DNA from: Deltaproteobacteria bacterium
GTDB lineage: Bacteria; Myxococcota_A; Polyangia; Polyangiales; Ga0077539
Length of the DNA stretch: 64,000 nucleotides
Assembly: GCA_016218725.1 (NCBI GenBank)
Contig: JACRDB010000085.1
Coordinates: 1-64,000 of the forward strand
Direction of reading: 5' to 3'
The position numbers and the translations under genes were made by a program. Positions within the stretch are counted from its first letter, which is position 1, and each line of letters opens with the position of its first letter. Shown here in pieces: positions 27,508 to 36,600 of this stretch. A model generated the notes under the pieces. The model worked only from the letters and a program-made list of their open reading frames with translations. It did not search any database and was not told where the DNA came from.

Positions 27508-27537
27508 TTGCGGCGGGGCTGTGGGGCGCGCAATACT
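27508..27537 (+). promoter_or_regulatory. Candidate promoter, leaderless, for the LAS peptidase lipoprotein
   Basis: TTGCGG (27508-27513), 18 bases, AATACT (27532-27537), then six bases to the ATG at 27544. The -35 matches only its first three bases. Confidence 0.3.
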
Positions 27538-27543
27538 CGGCGG

Positions 27544-28596
27544 ATGCGCAGGGTCGCCGTGGTACTCCTCCCGCTCCTCTTCCTGCCGGCCTGCGGGGCG
27601 GACAGCGGCGAGACGCCCGCGCCCATGCCGGGCCCCGGGGACGACTTTGACCCCGACAGCGAGGTCCGGGACAGCGCCCCGGCGGCGGACACGGAGCTCC
27701 CCGACGCGGGGCCTCCGCCCGAGGACTCTCCCGCCCCCGACACGGAACCTCCCGAGGACCGCGCTCCGCCCGAGGACACCGCTCCGATGGACGTCCCGGC
27801 CCGGGATACGGCCACCCCGCCCATGGACGTGGCGAGGGACCTCGCGCCGGACACCGCGAGGGACTCGTCCCCTCCGCGCGTGGACTCCGCCCCTCCGAGG
27901 CCCGACGTGACCGACGCGCCCAGAGCCCCGGACACGGCGCCGGTGCCCGTGCCAAGGCCCGGGGACGTGCGCGCGGGCGCGATGTGCCACCAGCTCCTGA
28001 GGGACCTCGGGGTGCGCTTCACCACGGGGCCGTCCACCCGCGGCGTCGAGGACCCGGTCACCGTGACCCCGCCCATCGAGGGCGTGCACTACCGCTACGC
28101 GAGCTGGACCGCGGCGGAGCGGGCGATGCTCATGGACTGCAGGCTCACCGTGGCCCTGGTGCGCCTCGGGCGCCAGCTACGCAGCGAGTGGGGCATCGAC
28201 GACGTGCAGCACCTCGGGATCTACAACTACCGCACCATCGCGGGCTCCACCACGCTGAGCCAGCACGCGTACGCCACGGCCATTGACATCGCGGCGCTGC
28301 GGAGCACCTCGGGCACCACGTACTCGGTGCTCACGGACTTCGCCATGAACGGCGCGCCCACCTGCCCCCCGCGGGCGACGGGCCCCCGGGACCGGGTGCT
28401 CAAGGAGGTGGCCTGCTGGATGTATGACTCGCGCACCTTCCACATCATCCTGACGCCAAACTACAACAGCGCCCACCGGAACCACTTCCACGTGGACCTG
28501 ACCACGGGCTCGCACTTCGTCCGCGCCCCGGAGCTCCCCGATGGGGTCGACCCGCCCCACGACCCGCTCCTCGACTGGCTCTACGACGACGAGTAG
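27544..28596 (+). CDS. LAS-type (extensin-like/VanY-like) peptidase lipoprotein
   Basis: A 350-residue lipoprotein (FLPAC, Cys17) with an Asp/Pro-rich linker of about 120 residues and a C-terminal domain of about 200 residues. Zinc-ligand motifs of the LAS/M15 class are present: SQHAYATAIDI (His241, Asp near 249) and HFHVDL (His near 316), with a conserved LGIYNYRTIAGSTT segment. The fold matches the extensin-like C-terminal domain and D-Ala-D-Ala carboxypeptidases, so it probably cuts peptidoglycan cross-links in the periplasm or at the cell surface. It is monocistronic by spacing. Confidence 0.85.
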   Translation: MRRVAVVLLPLLFLPACGADSGETPAPMPGPGDDFDPDSEVRDSAPAADTELPDAGPPPEDSPAPDTEPPEDRAPPEDTAPMDVPARDTATPPMDVARDLAPDTARDSSPPRVDSAPPRPDVTDAPRAPDTAPVPVPRPGDVRAGAMCHQLLRDLGVRFTTGPSTRGVEDPVTVTPPIEGVHYRYASWTAAERAMLMDCRLTVALVRLGRQLRSEWGIDDVQHLGIYNYRTIAGSTTLSQHAYATAIDIAALRSTSGTTYSVLTDFAMNGAPTCPPRATGPRDRVLKEVACWMYDSRTFHIILTPNYNSAHRNHFHVDLTTGSHFVRAPELPDGVDPPHDPLLDWLYDDE

Positions 28597-28622
28597 CGCG
28601 CTCCCCGTGCGCGGGCGACTGG

Positions 28623-28669
28623 TATAACCCCGCCCGGCGCGCCGAGACCTCCTCGGGGCGCCGCGGAGG
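28623..28669 (+). promoter_or_regulatory. mscS promoter, leader hairpin and SD
   Basis: A TATAAC box (28623-28628) gives a leader of about 43 bases. It contains an 11-base stem, GGCGCGCCGAG at 28636-28646 pairing with CTCGGGGCGCC at 28652-28662 with one mismatch. The loop reads ACCTC. The strong ribosome-binding site GGAGGT is at 28664-28669, eight bases before the ATG. The loop plus its next base, ACCTCC (28647-28652), is exactly complementary to GGAGGT, so two alternative folds are possible. The regulation itself is inferred. Confidence 0.5.
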
Positions 28670-28677
28670 TAATTTCC

Positions 28678-29496
28678 ATGGACATGGATCGGATCATGCA
28701 GGCCCTCAGCGCGGACCTCGTGCTGATCGGGCTCAAGCTCCTCGGGGCCGGGGCGTTCTTCGTGGTGGGGCGGGTGCTGATCAGCCTGGTGCTGCGCCTG
28801 GTCACCCGGAGCTTCCAGGCCAAGAGCGTGGACGCGACGCTCCTTCGGTACACGACCTCGGTGCTCGGGGTGGCCCTGAACATCGTCCTGGTGGTGGGGC
28901 TCCTCGGGTATTTTGGCATCGAGACCACGAGCTTCGCGGCGCTCCTGGGCGCGGCGGGCATCGCCATCGGCGCGGCCTGGGGAGGGCTCCTGACGAACTT
29001 CGCCGCGGGGGCCTTCCTGGTGCTCCTGCGGCCCTTCAAGGTCGGAGACTACGTGGTCGCCGCGGGGGTCGAGGGCACCGTAAAGGAGATCGCGCTCTTC
29101 ACCTCCACCATCCAGACGCCGGACGACGTAGAGACCATCGTCGGCAACAACAGGGTCTTCTCGGACACCATCAAGAACTTCACCACCAACCCCACGCGCC
29201 GCGTGGAGCGCACGGCCCTGGTCGCCCACGAGGTGGACGTGAAGGACGCCATCGCCCGCCTCAAGGAGGCCCTGGCGAAGATCCCCAACGTGGCAAAGAC
29301 CCCCGCCCCGGAGGTCTGGATCTGGGACTTCAACCTCGCGGGTACGGTCCTCGCCGTTCGCCCCCACTGCCACACGGACCACTACTGGCAGGTGTACGCC
29401 GACACCAACGCCGCCATCGCCAGCACCTTCGGCGTAGCTGGCTACCCCACCCCGGCCATCCACGAAGTGCAGCGCCAGTCCGCCCGCGCCGCCTGA
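28678..29496 (+). CDS. mscS: Small-conductance mechanosensitive channel, MscS family
   Basis: A 272-residue MscS channel that opens under membrane tension to release solutes in hypo-osmotic shock. Two or three N-terminal helices (about 13-36 and 57-80) lead to the pore helix, with the Gly/Ala pattern LLGAAGIAIGAAWGGLL (about 91-107). The beta domain signature PFKVGDYVVAAGVEGTVKEI (about 118-137) follows, and NNRVFSDTIKNFTT is characteristic. The C-terminal alpha/beta domain is short. The MDMDR start is supported by the strong SD site. It stands alone. Confidence 0.93.
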   Translation: MDMDRIMQALSADLVLIGLKLLGAGAFFVVGRVLISLVLRLVTRSFQAKSVDATLLRYTTSVLGVALNIVLVVGLLGYFGIETTSFAALLGAAGIAIGAAWGGLLTNFAAGAFLVLLRPFKVGDYVVAAGVEGTVKEIALFTSTIQTPDDVETIVGNNRVFSDTIKNFTTNPTRRVERTALVAHEVDVKDAIARLKEALAKIPNVAKTPAPEVWIWDFNLAGTVLAVRPHCHTDHYWQVYADTNAAIASTFGVAGYPTPAIHEVQRQSARAA

Positions 29497-29568
29497 CCCG
29501 CGGCCAGAAAAGAGACCTTGACCTACATTTCCCGAGGAGTACACCCCCCCACCCACGGAGGCATCGCT

Positions 29569-31152
29569 GTGCGTCTTTGTAGGTGCTGGCTGTTGGGGGT
29601 GGTTCTTGGTGGTTGTTCCGTAGGCGAGGTGGAGGTCCCGGCGGACACCGGTGTTTCACCGTTGGACGCGGCGATGGACGCGGGCGGTGTGAGCTGTCCG
29701 TCCTCCGGGGTGGACTGCTCCCGGTGTTCGTCGCTGGTGGGCTGCGGCTGGTGCGGGTCTTCCCGGCGGTGCATGCCTGGGAGCACCTCGGGGCCTCTGG
29801 CGGACTTCTGCGACGACTGGGTGTGGAGCCTCTCGGAGTGCCTCGCGCCCAAGGCCGACGCGGGGGGGAGCGCGGACGTCGGCGCCTCCCCTGGGGGCTC
29901 CACGGACCGCTGCGCGGGCTCGACGGACTGCGCCACCTGCGCGGCGCGGCCGGGGTGTGGCTGGTGCGCCGAGGCGGGGCGCTGCCTGGCCGGGAGCGCC
30001 ACGGGCCCGGCGGGCGGGACGTGTACGCGCTGGGCGTGGACCTCCGGGGCCTGCGCCAGCGGGATGGGGGCGCCGCCCATGGACCCATGCGCCAGCTCCG
30101 CGGACTGCGGGGCATGCGCGGCGAGGCCTGGGTGTGGCTGGTGCGCCGAGGCGAGCCGGTGCATGGCCGGGGGCAGCGCCGGGCCTCGCTCGGGGACGTG
30201 CAGCCGCTGGGCGTATGTGACCTCGGCCTGCGCTGGAGTGTCCATGCCGGGCGCGGACGCCTGCGGGAGCTCTTCGGACTGTCGGGCGTGCGCGGCGCGC
30301 GCCTCCTGCGGCTGGTGCGCGGACACCGGGCGCTGCGTGACCGGGCGCTCCACGGGGCCCGCCGCGGGGAGCTGCGCCGGGTGGGCCTTCCTGTCGTCGC
30401 TGTGCGGCGGAGGCGCCGACGCGGGAGCGCCTCGCGACGCCAGTCCTACGCCGGACGCGCCCCCGGAGGACCTCTGCCCGAGCTCGACCGATTGCCGCGC
30501 GTGCTCCGCGCGCAGCGGCTGCGGCTGGTGCGCGGACACCACTCGCTGCGGCGCGGGGACGTCGTCGGGGCCTCGCGCTGGGAGCTGCGCCCGCTGGGCG
30601 TGGGTGTCCTCGTCGTGCGCGGCGCCGGACGCCGGACCCATGGACGCCGGGGCGCCGGACCCGTGCCTCTCGGCCACGGACTGCCGCGCCTGCGGCGGGC
30701 GCAGCGGCTGCGGCTGGTGCGCCGACAACGACCGCTGCGTGGGCGGGACCGCGTCGGGACCTCGCGCGGGGAGCTGCGCCCGCTGGGCGTTCGTGAGCTC
30801 CGCGTGTCCGGCGCCGCCTCCGCCTCCGCCGCCGGCGCGGTGCCCCTCGGGCACCTACCCCATCTGGACCTGCGCCTCGGACCGCTGGTCGAGGGTGCGG
30901 TGCGTAAGCGGTCGCGTGGAGGTGGAGCGCTGCCCCCTCGGGTGTGACGTGCGCCCCGTGGGCGTGGACGACGTGTGCGTAAGGCTCTGCCCGTGCAGCC
31001 CGGGGGGGAACAACTACTGCCACCACGCCCCGCGCACCCCCGGCTGCTGGATGACCCAGCCCGGCGGCTACTGTGACCCCAACGGCGACGGGAGCTACGC
31101 CGACGCCGACTGGGTCCGGGGCTACTACGAGCACCAGGCCTGCGCGCGCTGA
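29569..31152 (+). CDS. Lipoprotein with six CGWC (plexin/PSI-like) repeats
   Basis: A 527-residue lipoprotein. The GTG at 29569 has GGAGG upstream, and the signal ends in the lipobox VVLGGC (Cys16). Six modules of about 45 residues have the plan CxxC...GCGWC...RC...GP...C..W......C, with Pro/Asp linkers between. A seventh C-terminal Cys-rich region has a CSPGGNNYCHH segment. The same module occurs twice in the protease at 2823-4364 and once in the lipoprotein at 31163-32173. Disulfide-rich extracellular protein, function unknown. A TTGACC and TACACC pair at 29518-29545 is a possible promoter. Confidence 0.85.
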   Translation: MRLCRCWLLGVVLGGCSVGEVEVPADTGVSPLDAAMDAGGVSCPSSGVDCSRCSSLVGCGWCGSSRRCMPGSTSGPLADFCDDWVWSLSECLAPKADAGGSADVGASPGGSTDRCAGSTDCATCAARPGCGWCAEAGRCLAGSATGPAGGTCTRWAWTSGACASGMGAPPMDPCASSADCGACAARPGCGWCAEASRCMAGGSAGPRSGTCSRWAYVTSACAGVSMPGADACGSSSDCRACAARASCGWCADTGRCVTGRSTGPAAGSCAGWAFLSSLCGGGADAGAPRDASPTPDAPPEDLCPSSTDCRACSARSGCGWCADTTRCGAGTSSGPRAGSCARWAWVSSSCAAPDAGPMDAGAPDPCLSATDCRACGGRSGCGWCADNDRCVGGTASGPRAGSCARWAFVSSACPAPPPPPPPARCPSGTYPIWTCASDRWSRVRCVSGRVEVERCPLGCDVRPVGVDDVCVRLCPCSPGGNNYCHHAPRTPGCWMTQPGGYCDPNGDGSYADADWVRGYYEHQACAR

Positions 31153-31162
31153 GCGCCCGGAG

Positions 31163-32173
31163 CTACCTGCAGCAGTCGTCCACGCCGAGGGAGCGGGCCT
31201 CGCAGCCCGCGGCGCAGCGCTCGGAGACGGCGACGGCGCCCTCGCAGCGGTAGCGGGTGCCGTCGACGCCACGGCCCCTCGCGGCGCTCCCGCAGGTCCA
31301 GTACTGGCCGCCGGAGAACGCCGACCACGCACAGTCCCAGCCCGCGGCGCTCCCTCTCACGCCCGTACACAACGGCCTCGCGTCCGGCGGGGCGGCCGTG
31401 TCGGGGGGCGCGCTCGTGTCCGGGGGCGCGCCGGTGTCCGGGCGCACCGACGTGTCCGGCGGCGCGCCGCTGTCGGGAGGGGGCGGGGACGCCGAACAAT
31501 CAGCGCTCCTCCAGGCCCACCGTTCGGCGCCGCAGGACAATCCCGTGGGGCCGGCGCTGGTCCCCCGGAGGCACCGCCCGAGGCACCAGCCGCAGGAGGC
31601 CATGGCGGTGCACGAGGCGCAGTCCCTCGCGCGCGAACAGGGATCCTCCGTGACGCCTCCATCCGGCGAGGGCGGCGGCGGCGGCGGCGGGGGCGGCGGC
31701 GGGGGCGCGGTGGCCCCGGGGCACCGCGGGAGGCCGCTGAAGTCCTGCCAGGCGACGCAGGCCAGGAAGGTCGAGCTGGCCCCGCAGCGCTGGTAGACCG
31801 CGTAGGCCGTGTCCGCGGCGCTCGTGCAGCTCCGCTCGGTGACCGAGGCGCTCGCGGGCCTCCAGCGGTGGAGCCCGAGGCCCGGGTGAAAGCCCCGGCC
31901 CGGCGCCAGGTCGAGGGCGGCGTAGCGCCCCTGGACGCAGGGCTCGCAGCGCAGGCGCCCGCCCTCGACGCGGCACCAGCTCCCGATCCTGGCCCTCACC
32001 TGGAGCACGCACGCCGAGGCGGGGGTGACCCGGCCGGGGATCAGCCCGCGCCCTGCCTGGACGATGCTCCCGGCGACCTGCACGGTGCCGTCGTCGGCGA
32101 GGTCCGTGGGCACCTCGTCGGCCTCGCAGCCCCACGCCAGCGCGAGCACCAGGCTCCAACGAGCGCGCGTCAC
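31163..32173 (-). CDS. Lipoprotein with a CGWC module and poly-Pro tract
   Basis: A 336-residue lipoprotein starting at GTG 32173, in a GTGA overlap with the upstream gene. The lipobox AWGC has Cys16. An N-terminal Cys-rich domain (about 20-160) contains pairs C...CRVEGGRLRCEPC. It is followed by a run of 12 prolines, then one CGWC module, a repetitive PPDTSxxPDTGAPPDT linker, and a final Cys-rich domain ending in CCR. It is probably co-transcribed with the gene at 32170-33219. No function can be given. Confidence 0.8.
   Translation of the reverse strand: MTRARWSLVLALAWGCEADEVPTDLADDGTVQVAGSIVQAGRGLIPGRVTPASACVLQVRARIGSWCRVEGGRLRCEPCVQGRYAALDLAPGRGFHPGLGLHRWRPASASVTERSCTSAADTAYAVYQRCGASSTFLACVAWQDFSGLPRCPGATAPPPPPPPPPPPPSPDGGVTEDPCSRARDCASCTAMASCGWCLGRCLRGTSAGPTGLSCGAERWAWRSADCSASPPPPDSGAPPDTSVRPDTGAPPDTSAPPDTAAPPDARPLCTGVRGSAAGWDCAWSAFSGGQYWTCGSAARGRGVDGTRYRCEGAVAVSERCAAGCEARSLGVDDCCR
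31671..31706 (+). repeat. GGC/GGG trinucleotide tract encoding 12 Pro
   Basis: A run of 12 codons (reverse strand) in the lipoprotein at 31163-32173. Because the unit is three bases, length changes would alter the number of prolines but not the frame. Confidence 0.8.
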
Positions 32174-33219
32174 GGGAGCACCTCCCGGGGAGCCGTGACG
32201 AGCGAAGGGAACCACCGCCGCGGGTCCGCGGCGCCCACCGGCGCCCACGCGTAGCGCGAGGGCCTCCGCGCCGGGCGCGACACCATCTGCACGCTGGGCC
32301 CGAGGGAGTGCAGGAGGAGCTCCGGCCAGTTGGCGCGCGTGATGGGGGTGTTGAGCATCGGGTGCATGCGCCCGCCCGAGGCGCGCAGGCCGAACATGGT
32401 GAGGCAGGTGGTCTCCCAGGGCACCACCCAGCAGTAGTCGTTGTCACACGAGATGCTGTTGCGCGCGATGGCGTCGGGCACGAACCTGGGAGAGCTGGTG
32501 TTGGCCACCCGGAGCGAGACCCTCACCTGGTTCAGGGCGTCGTTGAACTGCGCCTGGCACACCGCCATCAGCGTCGCAGGCTGCTGGTTGTTCACCGAGC
32601 GTTGGAGCGCCTGCCCCACCAGGATCCCCACCTCGGCGGCGAGGAAGTCTTGGATGTTCCCGCCCCCCTCGGACTCATGGACGAAGTTCCCGATTTGCGA
32701 GAGCCCCGCCGTGCGGAACACCCCCATCAGGAACCAGAACCCGATGTGGACGTGCTGGTTGGAGCCCTGGTCGTTGAACTCCGGGTAGAGGTCCGAGGCC
32801 GGCGAGAAGGTGCCGCCGATGAAATTCGCCGTGCGCCCGGAGCGCCGCGTCCCGTCGGCGTAGCAAGGCACCGCGATGGCGGCCTCCTCCGCGACGCACG
32901 CCACGTCCGTCCCCACGGCCACGTCGGCGAAGAGGTCCAGCGCCGTGCGCGTGTCCGGCGCCCGATCCTGGGAGAGCCGGGCCAGGGTGTACATGAACGC
33001 CCCGGTCGGGATCCGCGGCGTCTGCGTCGCCAGGCACGTCGCGTAGTCCGCGACGGCCCTCCGGGGATCGCTGTTGGACGCAGCGGTCATGCACGCCGGG
33101 AGCACCGCCTGGGACGCCCGCTGCGGCTCCTGGGCTCCGCCGGGACCCTCCACACCACACCCGGCGCCGCTCAGCAACACGAGAGCCGATAATAGCGGCG
33201 CTGTAGGTTGTTTCACCAC
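32170..33219 (-). CDS. Lipoprotein of unknown function
   Basis: A 349-residue lipoprotein with lipobox GAGC (Cys21). The protein has no recognisable domain. It contains LYPEFNDQGSNQHVHIGFWFLMGVF (about 145-170) with a His/Trp/Phe-rich patch and FVHESEGGGNIQDFL, suggesting a globular alpha-helical fold, with eight or so scattered Cys. It starts with tandem GTG codons (33217-33219 and 33214-33216). Its stop overlaps the start of the next gene. Unknown role. Confidence 0.78.
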   Translation of the reverse strand: MVKQPTAPLLSALVLLSGAGCGVEGPGGAQEPQRASQAVLPACMTAASNSDPRRAVADYATCLATQTPRIPTGAFMYTLARLSQDRAPDTRTALDLFADVAVGTDVACVAEEAAIAVPCYADGTRRSGRTANFIGGTFSPASDLYPEFNDQGSNQHVHIGFWFLMGVFRTAGLSQIGNFVHESEGGGNIQDFLAAEVGILVGQALQRSVNNQQPATLMAVCQAQFNDALNQVRVSLRVANTSSPRFVPDAIARNSISCDNDYCWVVPWETTCLTMFGLRASGGRMHPMLNTPITRANWPELLLHSLGPSVQMVSRPARRPSRYAWAPVGAADPRRWFPSLVTAPREVLP

Positions 33220-33268
33220 ACCCCTAGGAGGGACCCTTCCGCACGGCCTGTCAAGGGCTCACGGCGGG

Positions 33269-33535
33269 TTAGGGTGGCACCTGCACGCTCCCTCCCGGCT
33301 GGAGCGTTGGGAGGTGCCTACGGATTTGTTCATAGCGTGGGTGCGACGGCGCGTAGACGAACTGCGCGTCGCCGATGGACCCGCGGCCGTCCTCGGCGCG
33401 CAGGGTCATGGTGATGGTGCCGTCCGCGGCCATGGACGCCGCGCCGATGGAGTCCCCGCCGGTCCTGGGAGGCCGGTCGGTGCGCTGGGGGCAGGCCAGG
33501 AGGAGCGCCGTCGCGAGGAGCAGGGCTCGCTTCAT
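33269..33535 (-). CDS. Small lipoprotein (88 aa)
   Basis: MKRALLLATALLLAC is a clean lipoprotein signal (Cys15) in an 88-residue protein. The mature part (GAASMAADGTITMTLRAEDGRGSIGD) looks like a beta-rich small domain. The ATG at 33535 has TAGCCT (33543-33548 complement) seven bases before it, a leaderless-type arrangement. The remaining longer frame on this strand is a shadow of the plus-strand metalloprotease gene. Function unknown. Confidence 0.7.
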   Translation of the reverse strand: MKRALLLATALLLACPQRTDRPPRTGGDSIGAASMAADGTITMTLRAEDGRGSIGDAQFVYAPSHPRYEQIRRHLPTLQPGGSVQVPP

Positions 33536-33611
33536 CGATGGGAGGCTACCGCGGCCGCCGCCCTGGCGCACGCCCTTGACCGGGCGGGTGCATCCGTCGG
33601 ACCACTGTCCC

Positions 33612-36600
33612 ATGGTGCCTCGGCGTGTCGCGTGGGTGGTGTGGCTGGTGCTAGCGCTCCTTGCGTCCTGTGGGGGAGGGGAGGGCCCCGCGGAGGGCGG
33701 GCCTCGCGAGGACCAGAGCCCGACGGAGCTCCCGCGGGACGTTGCGCTCCCGGACGCCCCTGTCGGGGACGGCGCCTTGGACGCGCCTCGCGATGGAGCG
33801 CCCCAGGACTCTTCGCCGCCCGCGATGGACGCGAGCCCCGAGGCCGACGCCGCCGCGCAGGACGGCACGAGCCCGGACGCGCTGGATGCTCCGGGCGCCG
33901 ACGCGCCCTCGGGTGAAGCCGCCGCGCCGGACCTGCCTCCCTCGGACGTGTCGATGATGGACCGACCGCCCATGGATGCGCCGGAGCCCATGGACACCAC
34001 CTCGACGGAGGACACCTCGAGCCCTCGACCCGACCGCCCCACGGGGGACCTGGGACCCTCGCGGGGCGCGCCGACCCTTGTCATCCTGTCCCCCACGCCG
34101 AGGGCGATGGTTCGGGACACCATCGAGCTGGTCCTGCGCATCGACGTTCCTGATGGCCTCGGGGCGCTGGAGGCCAGCATTGATGGCGTTGTGCGCGCGA
34201 GGGTCATCAACCTGGAGCCGGAGCTCTCCCTGGACACCGACGGGCTCACCGCGGGGCGACACACGCTGACGCTCAGGCTGTCGGACGCCCGGGGCGCGAC
34301 AGCGATGGCCTCGGTGGAGGTGGTGGTGACGGACCCTGTCGTCGTCGGGGTGGACTCCGTCACGCCGTCGAGGGCGTCGTTCCGCAACGGAGAGGCCCTT
34401 GAACTGACGCTGGAGACGCGCGGACCGGCGCGCGTGACGGGGGACTTCTCGGCGCTCGACACCGGGTGGGACCCGTCGCGGGTCACCGTCACGGACCTCG
34501 GGGGTGGGCGCGTCGCCCTTCGGTACCCGATCTCCGCGACCAACGCGCGTGAAGATGGCCTCCACCGCGCACTCCTGCGCGTCGAAGACCGTGGCCGCCC
34601 GGGCTCTGCCCTGGAGGTGCCGGTGCCCCTGAGGCTCGAAAACGTCCCTCCGGTGGGCTTCTCCCTCGACGGCGATGTCTTCCTCCGCGACCCGGCCCCC
34701 GCGGTGGCGTCCACGGGCGCCGGAGACCCCCTGGCGATCACCGCCGCGAGCGTGGCCGGCCCGCTGGTGCGGGAGCGCGACGTGGCCCTCTCCATCGCTT
34801 GGAGCGCTGCGCCGGAGAGCCCCGTGGTGAGCCTGCGTCTCCGAGAAGAGGGCACCGCGGGCACCCGGGTCCTGCCGCTCCGAGCGGGTACCACCCGCGC
34901 AGACGTCACACTCCGCGAGGCCCCAGGGGTCGCGCTCACAACGGGCCTCCACCGCTTGACCCTCCAGGTGGTGGACGCCCGAGGCGTGGCCTCGGCGCCT
35001 CGAACGGTGGCGGTGCTGGTGGAACCCCTCGCCGTGGGAGGGCCCATGGCCCCGATGGTCGTCGTCGGTGGGGTGTACTTCACGAAGCGTGTGGCCGTGG
35101 ATACGGTGGCATGCAGGTACCTCGGGGCCGCGCGGACCACGGTGGTGTTCCCTCTGGAGGCCCCCGCGCAGGTGAGGCTCATCCAGGTGCTGGACTCCGC
35201 GGTGCTCGCGCGGGGCACCGTGGGCGCGGGGGGAGCGTTCCGGCTCTCGGCCAGTGTGCCCCGCGGAGTGCTGGTCCGGGTGGACCTGGAGACCACCATC
35301 GGGAGTCCCCCGGACCTGCGGGTGGTCAACCGACTGGACTTCGCCCATGTGCACCGTGGGACGCCGTTTGCGAGCGCCAGCGGGGTCACCGCCCAGGACG
35401 TCCGCGTGCCGGTCACCAGCGCCGGGAGCATCAACCTCCTGGACGTCGTCTGGAGCGCTCGGGCCTTCGCCATTTCAAACATCCCGACCACCGTGGCCAT
35501 GCCGCCGCTCACGGTGCGCTGGGAGGCGGGCTGGTCCAACGAGTGCAGCACCTCCTGCTACTCGCCAGCGGCGGGGGCCAGGCCCCACCGGCTCTTGATC
35601 CAGGGCCTGCCCGGAGACCCGGACGAGTGGGACGACCTGGTGGTCCGTCATGAGTACGGTCACTTCGTCCATGAGGTGTTCTCACGCTCGTCCAACCCCG
35701 GTGGAGAACATAGCTCCACCACCCAGGTCACGCCGCCGCTCGCGTATGGAGAGGGCTTCGCGACGTTCTGGGGGAACCTGTCGGCGAACTCCAACTGCTA
35801 TTGGGACGTCACCGGGCGGGGCGGGGGCGCACGGCGGATCGACGTCATCGGCCGGATCCCCGTGGGGACGTCGCCCCCGGATACGCACCTCGGGGACCTC
35901 TCCGAGGGGGCCGTCACGGCGATATTGTGGACCATAGCCCACGCCCCGGCCTTCTCCGTCGCCGGGAGGCCCGCGCTGGAGGGCCTGAACCACGCGTTCT
36001 TCAACTACCTCCCGGGCGTACCGGACCGAGCGCCCGCCGGGGCGGACCTCAACGACGCCCTCGACGGCTGGCTCTGCGCGCGCTCGTGCCTGGAGGCCTC
36101 CATGCGGCGCTACGCCGTGGGCACCTGGGAGTTCGCGTACGAGAACCCGGAGCGCTTCGTCGCATGCCTCTCGCCGTTTCGGGACTCGGACCTCGGGGTC
36201 ACCGGACGCCGCTGCGTGGGGGAGGGGACCCTGGTGCTCCAGCGCACGGGCCTGGCGCGCTTTCTCCTGTCCTCCGGGAGGATCTCCCGGCAGTTCATGG
36301 CGGGCGCGCCGGACGGCGTGGTCCCGCTCCCCAACTCCGCGGGCGACGTGGCCGTGGTGAGGCCCCTCTCAGGCAACCCCACCCGCGCCGTGGTGAGCAA
36401 CCTCTCCGAGGGGACCGCCTCCGTCATCAATCTCCAGCGCGGCGTCGAGGCCGAGGTGGACATTGACAACAACCCATCGACGCGCTTCCCCCCGAGCGCC
36501 CCTCCGGGCATCAACCGCTTTGACATCGGGATGGGCACCGGCGGCACCCGGGGGGTCGCGGTCACCCCCGACGGGCGCTTCGCGCTCCTGGCTCACGGCA

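Noticed and set aside
33269..35551. 760-residue reverse-strand frame
   Set aside because: Only its last 88 codons, with a clear lipoprotein signal, look real; the rest is a shadow of the metalloprotease gene.
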